A stretch of DNA of 25,624 bases from JBLIOB01 sp047639575 (lineage in GTDB: Bacteria; Bacteroidota; Bacteroidia; Flavobacteriales_D; Parvicellaceae). The notes under the pieces were generated by a model. It had not been told where the DNA came from, made no database searches, and saw only the letters and a program-made list of their open reading frames with translations. The position numbers and the translations under genes are program-made. Below are positions 8,230-16,800 of this stretch, one piece after another. Location: the NCBI GenBank assembly GCA_047639575.1, contig JBLIOB010000023.1:1-25624 (forward strand). The letters run 5' to 3'. Each line of letters opens with the position of its first letter. The first letter of the stretch is position 1.

Positions 8230-8310
8230 TTGGTTAAAGAAGATCTACACAATGTATGGCCTGCTTTAAGGCTAAGGTATAAGTCTCATCCACGGCATGG
8301 AATATCCGTG
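8230..8310 (+). pseudogene. Out-of-frame N-terminal segment of the pyrophosphatase
   Basis: In the frame of position 8230 these bases encode a segment ending SHPRHGISV. This matches the conserved HPWHG motif that opens this class of pyrophosphatase, with Trp replaced by Arg (CGG for TGG). The frame stays open until a TGA downstream but diverges from the main gene, which resumes the family alignment at IDTPNVVTTFIEI from 8312 in another frame. A net +1/-2 shift near 8310 would join the two. No ATG opens the segment in frame. A further one-base shift near 8229 would connect it to the ATG at 8223. It could be sequence error or true decay of the N-terminus. Confidence 0.6.
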
Positions 8311-8947
8311 TATAGACACACCAAACGTTGTGACAACATTCATAGAAATCACTCCCTTTGATACGGTGAAATATGAAATTGATAAAGAAAGTGGATACCG
8401 CATGGTAGATCGTCCTCAAAAATTCTCAAACATTGTTCCTGCCCTACATGGTTTTATCCCACAAACGTATTGCGGTGATGGTGTTGCGGATTTGTGTATG
8501 GTGAAAATTGGAAGACAAAACATCTCCGGTGACAAAGACCCGTTAGATGTTTTGGTCTTAACCGAGAGACCTATCAATCAAGGATATATCTTGCTTCCAG
8601 CGATTCCTATAGGTGGATTCAGAATGATAGATAACGGAGAGGCAGATGATAAAATAATTGCAGTTTTAAAGGGCGATGAAATTTATTCGAAATGGGAAGA
8701 TTTAAAAGATTATCCTGAAAATATTATCGATCGCTTAAAACACTATTTCCTTACTTATAAAGACATCCCTAATCAAGGTAAGAAGGGTTCAAAACCCAGA
8801 TGTGAAATTGCCGCAATCTACGGTAAGAAAGAGGCCCATCAGGTTATTAAAAAAAGCCAGGAAGATTATATGAATAGTTATGGGGACGTTGAAAAGAATA
8901 TGTCGAATTCTGTAATTGACGCCATCCAAAACAATAAGTTGATCTAA
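8297..8947 (+). CDS. ppa: Inorganic pyrophosphatase, family I (N-terminus probably frameshifted)
   Basis: Hydrolyses pyrophosphate to two phosphates in the cytoplasm, pulling biosynthetic reactions forward. The 216 residues in this frame carry the family I active site: KYEIDKESG (25-33), DRPQKFSN (38-45), the Asp cluster in GDKDPLD (D79, D81, D84; the usual Gly between the first Asps is Lys), EADDK (115-119) and HYFLTYKD (149-156). The PQKFSNIVPAL, PIGGFRM and HYFLTYK wording marks the longer subclass found in chlamydiae and Bacteroidota. The ATG at 8297 is the only start in frame, since a stop lies at 8273. However, the family's expected opening motif (HPWHG) lies in the adjacent frame just upstream, so this start is probably an artefact of a frameshift. 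The next gene begins 5 bases after the stop. Confidence 0.88.
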   Translation: MEYPCIDTPNVVTTFIEITPFDTVKYEIDKESGYRMVDRPQKFSNIVPALHGFIPQTYCGDGVADLCMVKIGRQNISGDKDPLDVLVLTERPINQGYILLPAIPIGGFRMIDNGEADDKIIAVLKGDEIYSKWEDLKDYPENIIDRLKHYFLTYKDIPNQGKKGSKPRCEIAAIYGKKEAHQVIKKSQEDYMNSYGDVEKNMSNSVIDAIQNNKLI

Positions 8948-8952
8948 CTATA

Positions 8953-9906
8953 ATGGATCTTAAGGCATTTTCTGATAAAATTAATACGCTCGCTTTAGAA
9001 GGTAGAATAGGTGTTTCCGAACGGATAGGCTTGTTTGATGAAGGAAAAGAAGTTGGTTTAAATAGAGGAGGCATTGATAAAATGATTGATGCTGCTTTGA
9101 AGGCAGCAAAAGAAAGTAAAGCCGCGGAAAGCGAGACACAACCCAATCCATCGTACACCATTTCAATTCCAGTACCACCCTCCACTGAAACCACTCCGAT
9201 ACAGCCAATCATTATTGAGCCAACCGACCCTATTGTTGAGGAAGTTAAAAAAGACCTTTCTGCGCTTGAACTAGAAGCCAATGAAGTCTTTGATTCACTA
9301 AATGAAATGGAAATTGAATCATTGGATTTTGAAAGTGATTTAATATCCGTTCAAGAAACGCTTAACGATGCAATCGAAAAGGCTGAAGAGGAGATAAGTG
9401 CGGCTGAAAACAATATTGTAGTAGAAAGTTCGGATGGCGCGGATGAATCCATCGAGGAGTCGTTAGAATCAATCTTAGCAGAAATAAAGAAGGAGTCTTC
9501 AGAGAGCCAATCCATCTCATTTGAAGATGCAATATCACAACAAGAGATTGAGATAGATGAGGCAGTCGAAGACGATAATTGGGTTCCAGCATATGAACCT
9601 GAACCTGACGAATCTGAATCATTTCCAGAACCTACCCAGGGAGAACATGGAGAAGTAGCCTTAGCGGAAGGTGTAATTATTATGATTGCTGGTATTCTTT
9701 CCATAGCAACCTGCATGACGATAGTCGGAATTTTCGCAGCTGTGGCAGGATTATTCTTACATAGAACAGCAACTAAGAAAATAAACGAGCAAAAATCGGG
9801 TTATTATAAAGCGCAACATCTCAACCTGCTTAAAATTGGAATAGTCTTAGCATGGATTGGTGGAATAATTTCAGTATTAATTCGATTTATACCAAGGTTT
9901 CTATGA
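8953..9906 (+). CDS. Acidic protein with two C-terminal membrane helices
   Basis: A 317-residue protein of unknown function. Residues 1-55 form a predicted helical region (GRIGVSERIGLFDEGKEVGLNRGGIDKMI spans 18-46) resembling the small helical tails seen in TerB-like and zinc-ribbon membrane proteins. Residues 58-235 are Glu/Asp/Ser/Pro-rich and probably disordered. Two membrane helices (about 239-269 and 293-313), separated by a basic loop, resemble the two-helix 'CCC motif'/DUF4190-type domain. No signal peptide, so the acidic part is probably cytoplasmic. The gene starts 5 bases after the pyrophosphatase stop, and its TGA overlaps the ATG of the VWA gene (ATGA at 9903-9906), which indicates coupled translation. 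The domain resemblances are impressions, not searches. Confidence 0.82.
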   Translation: MDLKAFSDKINTLALEGRIGVSERIGLFDEGKEVGLNRGGIDKMIDAALKAAKESKAAESETQPNPSYTISIPVPPSTETTPIQPIIIEPTDPIVEEVKKDLSALELEANEVFDSLNEMEIESLDFESDLISVQETLNDAIEKAEEEISAAENNIVVESSDGADESIEESLESILAEIKKESSESQSISFEDAISQQEIEIDEAVEDDNWVPAYEPEPDESESFPEPTQGEHGEVALAEGVIIMIAGILSIATCMTIVGIFAAVAGLFLHRTATKKINEQKSGYYKAQHLNLLKIGIVLAWIGGIISVLIRFIPRFL

Positions 9907-11264
9907 AATGGAACCTTGTATTCATGGTCATGTTATTGGCTAATTTTTCCTATTCTCAAATTGACTTCTCTTCAAAAACGGCCGATTTTCAGTTACTTGA
10001 TAATTCTAGTCAACGATATGTTGATCTTCAAATTTCAAACAAAAACCCAAAAAAGGCTTTTATTTTCAGACTCGAAACACCTGATTCCTACAAAATCTTA
10101 TTCTCAAGTAAGACCTTGGAACAAGATTCAATTCAGTTTATAAGAATCAAGTACAACCCCAGTAAAACGGGATACTTTGAAGATGAATTATTACTTCACT
10201 TAAGTTCTACCACGGAACCACTAGTCATTAAAACAAAAGGATTCGTTAAAGAGTTCAGACCAAATAGCAGTCCCGATTGCCCCAGTTTTAATGACAAAAA
10301 TGTTACTCAAGAAATTAGCTTTGAACTGACAGTAGAGGTTAGAGATTCATTAACGCAAAAACCAATTGATGATGCAAATATCAAAATGATTTATAACGGT
10401 GTTGTCTTGAATGAATTCACAACTAAACCAAACGGTAAGGTGAAAGCTACCGTTCCACTGGGGCTATATTATTTCGTGTTTAATGCTGAAGGTTATAATG
10501 GAGCGGAATTCTCAGCTTATGTGAACCGAAATAACAATTATGTTTTGGCGGAATTAACAAAAACATTAATAGAAACCCTCGACACTGTTGAACTCGTCCT
10601 AGATACTCCCGAAGATACGCTGCCGGTCGTTGTTCCCTTTGACATTCCTGATCTGGTTCTTGAAGACACCGTTTTGGAGGTAGATTCTTCAGATTTTTCA
10701 CTGAATAAGTTTGCTGCAAACAACATCGTATTCTGTGTTGACATCTCTTCTTCCATGAAGTACATCGGAAAATTGGATTTACTAAAAGCATCCATGATCG
10801 AATTGACTAAGATGTTACGCCCAGTTGACAATATTACTATTGTGACTTATGCGACTGAAGCCCAGGTGCTAATGGAAACAACTTCCGCATCCGACAAGGA
10901 CAAGATCATGAAGATGATCGAATCTTTAGAGGCTCAAGGAAATACAGCAGGCATTGAAGGCATGAAACTGGCCTACAAAAAAGCTTGTGAGGCATTTATT
11001 CATGGTGGAAACAATCAAATTATCATGACCACTGACGGTGGGTTTAACCGAGGAACAGGAAGTACTAAAAGACTAGCCAAAAGTTTTGCAAGAAAAGACG
11101 TCAAAATGAGCGTAGTTGGTATCAAAAACACTTATCGTCATGAACAAAGCATGAGGGAAGTTGCTGCTAGCGGCCAAGGCCACTTCGTGAAAATTAAAAA
11201 TTACGAAGATGCTATGAAGGCATTAACTGAAGAAATAATGAGCCAGTCGCTTCTAATACCTTAA
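9903..11264 (+). CDS. Secreted von Willebrand factor A domain protein
   Basis: A 453-residue exported protein starting at the ATG at 9903, which overlaps the upstream stop; an upstream in-frame start at 9852 would destroy the signal peptide and is rejected. Order: signal peptide (1-18); an immunoglobulin-like domain of the DUF1573/ASPM type (about 20-115); a carboxypeptidase-regulatory-like beta domain (about 135-215); a Thr/Val/Asp-rich linker; and a VWA domain (about 275-445). The metal-ion-dependent adhesion site looks complete: DISSS at 280-284, Thr348 and Asp378 (TTDGG). VWA domains bind protein ligands through a divalent metal. There is no lipobox or T9SS sorting domain, so a periplasmic role is likely. 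The partner may be the two-helix membrane protein encoded just upstream (inference). Confidence 0.88.
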   Translation: MKWNLVFMVMLLANFSYSQIDFSSKTADFQLLDNSSQRYVDLQISNKNPKKAFIFRLETPDSYKILFSSKTLEQDSIQFIRIKYNPSKTGYFEDELLLHLSSTTEPLVIKTKGFVKEFRPNSSPDCPSFNDKNVTQEISFELTVEVRDSLTQKPIDDANIKMIYNGVVLNEFTTKPNGKVKATVPLGLYYFVFNAEGYNGAEFSAYVNRNNNYVLAELTKTLIETLDTVELVLDTPEDTLPVVVPFDIPDLVLEDTVLEVDSSDFSLNKFAANNIVFCVDISSSMKYIGKLDLLKASMIELTKMLRPVDNITIVTYATEAQVLMETTSASDKDKIMKMIESLEAQGNTAGIEGMKLAYKKACEAFIHGGNNQIIMTTDGGFNRGTGSTKRLAKSFARKDVKMSVVGIKNTYRHEQSMREVAASGQGHFVKIKNYEDAMKALTEEIMSQSLLIP

Positions 11265-11290
11265 AAGATTTCGGAAAATCATCCGCTTAA

Positions 11291-11509
11291 ATCGATTACT
11301 ATCTGTTTGGAGGCCCACGCGGTAAGAAGTCTAAAGCAAACGCATTCCGAAAATTATTGTTTTCAGTTCAAAACCAGCCGATGGAAAAACAGCATCAATT
11401 GATTAATAAAGAATTTGAAACCCGGAAAGGTGACTTAGAACAATTAGATGATGTGTATATAATTGGAATCAGGGTATCATCTATTTCGCTTTTCTTAACA
11501 GAAGTATAG
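11291..11509 (+). pseudogene. Relic of a SpoIIE/PP2C phosphatase C-terminus
   Basis: An open stretch without a start codon encodes the last 57 or so residues of a SpoIIE-type phosphatase domain. From 11306 it reads FGGPRGKK... and ends ...KGDLEQLDDVYIIGIRV, with a TAG at 11507-11509. Aligned without gaps to the C-terminus of the intact gene next door (FGG to GIRV), I count 23 identities in 57. The preceding codons (D-Y-Y-L) look like the family SDG-x-x-DQ-FGG motif with two residues lost, and an in-frame TAA at 11288 closes the frame. This explains the otherwise gene-free 308-base gap 11265-11572. Confidence 0.72.
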
Positions 11510-11542
11510 CCCTCCAACCGCAAGTAAGAACAGACAATTCTA

Positions 11543-11550
11543 TACCTTTG
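11543..11550 (+). promoter_or_regulatory. -7 promoter element before the TPR-SpoIIE gene
   Basis: TACCTTTG is a full match to the Bacteroidota -7 consensus, 22 bases before the GTG start at 11573. I see no clear -33 TTTG/TTG at the expected distance. It lies just after the phosphatase relic and implies a short leader of roughly 15 bases. Confidence 0.45.
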
Positions 11551-11572
11551 TGCTTCACTCTAATCCCATAAA

Positions 11573-13723
11573 GTGTTTAGGATATTAAAAGTCGTTTCTT
11601 TTCTCTTTTTAGTTTTCACATTTTGTGATGCTGGAAGTCAGGTTCATTCAATCGACTCCGTCAATCAGATCTATAAAGAAAATGACCATGATACTTTACG
11701 GATTAAGGCACTCATCAGTTGGGATGATCTCATTTATATATCTAACCCAGAATTAGATAATCAGCTTAATCTAGAAATTGTAAGAATTGCGAAAAACGCA
11801 GTTAAAAGAAAAAAGACTTTTGACCCTATCGAGCTTCGGTTTTACCAAGTTGCACTCGCAAAAGGTTATAATATCCTGGGTATTAACAATGATGATCTAG
11901 GAAATTTTACGAAAGCTCTTGACCTTTACTACCTTGGCCTAAGGTACGCAGAGGAAATTAATGATGTAGGGATTGTTGGAGGTTTATTCAACAATATTGG
12001 GCTAATTCATGAGAGACAAGACAATTTTAAAGAAGCTTTTAAACTCTATCGCAAATCGCTTGAATTTGAAGTAAAAACAGGCGACCTTAATGGAGTTGCT
12101 ACAGCGTATAATAACATCGGGAATGTTCATTTAGCTTACTTTGAAATGGACAGCAACTATAGAGTTGATAGTGCTTTGTATTATTATCATCTAAGTTTTA
12201 AAATTGCCGATAAAATTGGAGATGCAAGAAAAGTAGGAAGCACGCTCGAAAACATTGGAGTTGCATTCGAAAAGAATAATATGCCAGACTCAGCATTGAG
12301 CTATTTTCAAAACGCTATCGTACAACTAAGGTCTATAGACGAATGGGACGGGCTCTCAAATGCTCTTTATAATGCCGGGATGATTTATATCGACAGAGAA
12401 GATGTGCCTAGGGCTTTGGATCATTGCCGAGAAGCATGGTTACTGGCCAACTCACATCAAGCCATTTTTAGAAAAACGCTAATCTGTAATTGTTTGCATA
12501 GGGGCTTTAAACTGCAACATAAATATGACTCCGCCCTGTTTTATATGGAGCAACTGCATGACTTACAATCGGTTATTATCAATGATTCAAACACCAGGGA
12601 AGTAGCTAAAAAAGACTTGGTATATCGCCACCAAAAACAACTTTTACAGGACAGTGTTGAAAATGAAATAATCAAACAAACTGCTGCGACTAGTTTGGAG
12701 AATTCTGAACTTAAACATTCTCAAACCATTTTGGTATTAGTCGTTGCTCTTATCAGTTTAATTTTAGTTCTGGCATTAGGGGTTCTAATTTATAGCCGAC
12801 TAAAAATTGCTAAAAAGCAGAAGAAAATCATCGAAATCCAAAAAATTGAGGTGGAAAATCAGCGTGATTTAGCGAACCATCAGCGAACTGAAATTGAAGA
12901 ACAACATCGAGAAATCTCAGACAGTATTTCTTATGCAAAACGACTTCAAACAGCCATACTTCCCAATTTATCGGACGTACATAAATACCTTTACAATAGT
13001 TTCGTGTTGTTTCAACCTAAAGATGTGGTTAGCGGTGATTTCTACTGGTTTGGTGTGGTTAACAACCAAGTGTACATTGCTGTTGCAGACTGCACCGGGC
13101 ATGGAGTTCCTGGGGCAATGGTTTCGGTTGTTTGCAGTAATGCCCTGAACAGGGCCTTAAAAGAATTCAATTTAATAGAACCGGCTGAGATATTAAACAA
13201 AACGAGAGAGCTTGTTATAAGCACTTTTAGTGAAAGTAAAGACCAAGTTAGAGATGGGATGGACATTGCCCTCATTCGACTTAATTTCCAGGACATGGAG
13301 GTCACTTTCGCTGGCGCAAATAATCCTATCTGGATTGTTCGAGAAGATAGTTGGCTAAGTGAAGCTCAATTAAATGCTCCAAGAACTGTTTCCATCAATG
13401 GAAAATCATTAGTTGAATTTCGGGGTGATAGACAATCAATTGGGCTGCAGGACAAAATGAGTGATTTCAATCAGAACACTTATCCGATTTACATTGGAGA
13501 TGAGATCATTCTTACGTCTGATGGTTTTCCAGATCAATTTGGTGGTGAAAAAGGCAAGAAGTTAAAGCACAAGAGGCTGAAGCAACAGGTCTTAGAAATC
13601 GAAGGAAAAGCTTTAACTCTTCAGCATGATGAACTCTTAAATTTCTTTATGGAATGGAAAGGTGATTTTGAACAAGTTGATGATGTCTGTGTTATCGGAA
13701 TAAGGGTAGAGCCAAATCGCTAA
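11573..13723 (+). CDS. TPR-domain membrane protein with SpoIIE/PP2C-type phosphatase
   Basis: A 716-residue protein. The GTG start at 11573 gives a good signal peptide (1-21). Tetratricopeptide repeats follow (about 70-340, with recurring YNNIGNVH/FNNIGLIH-type units), presumably in the periplasm, then one membrane helix (about 376-400), a coiled coil (about 405-455), and a cytoplasmic SpoIIE-type PP2C phosphatase domain (about 470-716). Metal-binding acidic residues are present: D506 (ADCTGHG), D561/D564 (RDGMD), D650 (SDGFPDQFGG) and D703/D704 (QVDDV). Proteins of this layout are abundant in Bacteroidota and are thought to relay signals by Ser/Thr dephosphorylation; the target is unknown. 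The gene ends at a bidirectional terminator shared with the convergent subtilase. A relic of a paralogous domain lies just upstream. Confidence 0.92.
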   Translation: MFRILKVVSFLFLVFTFCDAGSQVHSIDSVNQIYKENDHDTLRIKALISWDDLIYISNPELDNQLNLEIVRIAKNAVKRKKTFDPIELRFYQVALAKGYNILGINNDDLGNFTKALDLYYLGLRYAEEINDVGIVGGLFNNIGLIHERQDNFKEAFKLYRKSLEFEVKTGDLNGVATAYNNIGNVHLAYFEMDSNYRVDSALYYYHLSFKIADKIGDARKVGSTLENIGVAFEKNNMPDSALSYFQNAIVQLRSIDEWDGLSNALYNAGMIYIDREDVPRALDHCREAWLLANSHQAIFRKTLICNCLHRGFKLQHKYDSALFYMEQLHDLQSVIINDSNTREVAKKDLVYRHQKQLLQDSVENEIIKQTAATSLENSELKHSQTILVLVVALISLILVLALGVLIYSRLKIAKKQKKIIEIQKIEVENQRDLANHQRTEIEEQHREISDSISYAKRLQTAILPNLSDVHKYLYNSFVLFQPKDVVSGDFYWFGVVNNQVYIAVADCTGHGVPGAMVSVVCSNALNRALKEFNLIEPAEILNKTRELVISTFSESKDQVRDGMDIALIRLNFQDMEVTFAGANNPIWIVREDSWLSEAQLNAPRTVSINGKSLVEFRGDRQSIGLQDKMSDFNQNTYPIYIGDEIILTSDGFPDQFGGEKGKKLKHKRLKQQVLEIEGKALTLQHDELLNFFMEWKGDFEQVDDVCVIGIRVEPNR

Positions 13724-13735
13724 ATAAATGCATAA

Positions 13736-13768
13736 AAAAAGCCCTCCACCAATGGTGAAAGGCTTTAA
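13736..13768. terminator. Bidirectional terminator between convergent genes
   Basis: Outer stem AAAGCC / GGCTTT (GCC 13741-13743 with GGC 13761-13763) and inner stem CACC / GGTG (13747-13750 with 13754-13757) around an AAT loop, with a CTC/AAA internal bubble. It is flanked by a run of A on the left and T-rich sequence on the right, so it can terminate in both directions. It sits between the SpoIIE gene (ends 13723) and the subtilase (ends 13803). Confidence 0.65.
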
Positions 13769-13802
13769 TTTCCTTAATTAATTTGTCTGCCTTTATGCAG
13801 GA

Positions 13803-16800
13803 TTACTTAATCAATAGCTTAGTAATAAATTGTGACGTTTCGGTGCGAACTCTAACCAGATAAATTGCACTTTCTAATCCTTGAGTCGGCAAGTATGCCA
13901 TTTGACCCGAACCAGGATTATTGATCGTTTGAGTAGATATCATTTGACCTAAAGTGTTGACTAGTTCAACCGTTACCTTTCCTTGAATTGCATTGCTAAA
14001 TGAAAGCTGAATATTCCCTTCTAATTCATTTGCAAACGCTCCGATCCCTTCTAATGAAGATAAATCATCAAGTCCAGTAGCACATTCTAGCGCTGTTAAA
14101 ACTACAATCGTACCAACCGTGTTATCAGTTTGAGTACAAGTGTTCTCAACAGTTAAATCAACACTATAAGTCCCTGCAGCAGTATACGTAACTGTTGGAT
14201 TGGAAGACCCTGAAGATGAAATATCTCCACCAGTAAATGTCCAAGTATAAGTACTTGCACCGCTAGAAATAGCACCATTATAGCTAATACTTTCATTAGG
14301 ACATATAGTGTCCGAACTTTGCAAGTAATTCGCTGTTGGAGCAGAATCATCCACTTCAATAGTGATATATGTATCAGCTGAACAAGAACCAGTTGTACCT
14401 GAAACGGTATAAGTAGTAGTTGACGCAGGCGTTGCTATCGGGCTTGCACAAGCTGTACAAGACAATCCTGCAGCTGGGGTCCAAACATAACTTGTTGCGC
14501 CACTAGCCGCTAGGTTAGATGAACCTGCCGGACAAACGGTATCAGCAGATGCAGTTACCCCAACATTTGGAGTAGCATTTACAACTACATCTATAGAATC
14601 AACATGGAAAAATCCGCAACTGTTATAAGCAGCCATATACACTGTATGTGTTCCTGCCGATGTCATAATAACTGAAGGATCTCCTCCTGTTGGATATGGT
14701 GTTGAAGTTCCATTTATTGCCCATTCCCAATTCACCGAATTTGGTGAGGTGGTCGCTCCAAAAGTCATATAGTCACCTTCACAAACTGGAGAATCTGAAG
14801 TGATTACTGCCGTTGGCGGTGTTGCTGTAATTCTTGGGTAGATGTGCATCACAAATTGAGCACCACCAGTTACAGTCTCAATAGATTGCCATGAGTTGTC
14901 CGGATAGCCTAATGCATTACCTGCTTCAAAGAAGACATTCATTTTATTTGGTCTTCCACCATCTGTTGTCACATTGTATAAAGAACATGCTGCTGAATCT
15001 GTAGCTGCAGTTGCATTTTCAATAGAATATCCAACGTGGAAAGTTCCTGTAGTAACGGTAGCAGGAGTATCAAACGTTACATTAGTAATGTAGAATGAAC
15101 CGGCACCAGGACCAGTAACATTGTCTTCAATTTCCTGCATTGTAATATCTTCAGAATACACCATCGTTCCTGGCATTCCTGCTCCATCATCATCCCAAAC
15201 CATTAATCTAACAAAAGATGCTGGAGTCGTTGTTTCACCTTCAACAAAGTAAAACTCAGCTCCCATTATGCTTGTTGGACCGAAAGCAGTGTATTGCTCC
15301 GCAAATCGAACCATTCCATAAGAATTATGTCCGGCAACGAATCCGTCTGTTCCAACCCATCGGTTAATCTGGTAAGTATCCGTTACTAAAGTGTTGGAGA
15401 TCGTGTCACATCCTGTCAATGCATTCACAGTAACATACCCAACTTCTGTTTTCGTGTCTGTTCCATTTGCATTGGTAACCGTTAGTTCCACTTGATAAGT
15501 TCCAGCTACATTATAAGTAATAGCTGGAGGTACGGCTCCACTAAATGATGCAGGTGTCCCTCCTGTAAAAGTCCATGTCCAAGTTGTCGGGTTATAATAT
15601 GATAAGTCGGTAAAGTTCACCGCTTGTCCTTCAATAATATTGGTTGGTGCTCCAGAAAAATCAGCAACTGGTGCCCAGTTTAAAGTAGCAGAAACGCAAT
15701 TCATTGCTGCCAGTGCATTAATTCTTCCGTCTCCAAGATCACCGATATATGAAGGATTTGCTCCATCAATATTGTCTGCAGTAGATCTAATACAAGATTC
15801 AACATCATCAGGATTTAATCCTGGGTTTAAAGAAAGAAGCAATCCTGCTAAACCGGCAACCATTGGCGAAGCCATTGAAGTTCCTTGTTTAATTGCATAT
15901 GAATTTCCTGGCACTGTACTCCAAATCGCACTTCCAGGTGCTGTTATATCAATCCAAGATCCATAATTAGAGAACCCAGATTTTGCATCTCCAAAAGTTG
16001 AAGAAGCTACTGAGATTACATTGTTGTAAGCAGCAGGATAAAATTGAGTAGAAACATCATCGTTTCCAGCAGCCGCTATACAAACAATTCCATTGGTGTA
16101 GGCAAAATCAATAATTGACTGTGCTGTAGAAGAAGATCCACTTCCACCCCATGACATGTTTATTACATCTGCTCCAGAGTTAACGGCATACACAATTCCG
16201 TCATATCCATTAGAAACAACACTTGCAGAGTTCGTAGATTTCACTGCCATAATAGAAAGGTTGTATCCTATTGAAGCAATTCCATTTCCATTGTTTGTAG
16301 CCGCACCAGAAATACCAGCAACGTGCGTACCATGATCATATGCAGGACCATCTGGATTTGGATCGTTGTCCATGTTCGCAACGTCATATCCATTCACGTC
16401 ATCAATATATCCGTTCCCATCATCGTCAATTCCATTTCCTGCAATCTCTCCTGAGTTCGTCCAAATAATAGGGCTCAAGTCCGAATGCGTAATCTCTACG
16501 GCATCGTCAACAATTGCAACAACAACATTGGCATCACCAGTTCCAAGGTTCCATGCAGATTGAGCTCCAATTTGAAACAATGCCCACTGCGTAGATGAAT
16601 TAAAATCAGGATCATTTGGTGTTAGCGTTTTCTTGATAAGCGCCACTTTTTCAGCATATTCAATGCTCTCTAAGTCACTTAAAGACTTAATTACTGCGTC
16701 AACTTGATATGGGTCGGTTAACGTAAGTCTAAAAATTCTGTTTAATCCTTGCTCAGACGTTATGTGCTGATAAGGTTGTTCAATTCTGTCAAAAGCAATG

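Noticed and set aside
8297..8320. Programmed ribosomal frameshifting in the pyrophosphatase
   Set aside because: There is no slippery heptamer or stimulatory structure at the junction, and the upstream frame has no ATG; an indel or sequence error is simpler.
8847..9281. Minus-strand open frame of 144 codons opposite the acidic-protein gene
   Set aside because: Ser-rich translation mirrors the opposite strand's codon use; the plus-strand gene has tight operon spacing and membrane helices, so this is a shadow.
9852..9902. Upstream extension of the VWA gene from position 9852
   Set aside because: It would bury the signal peptide 17 residues inside and overlap the previous gene by 55 bases; the ATG at 9903 gives an ATGA overlap and a proper signal peptide.
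15640..15966. Plus-strand open frame of 108 codons within the subtilase
   Set aside because: It is antisense to the catalytic domain, where the minus strand carries the conserved GTSMASP motif.
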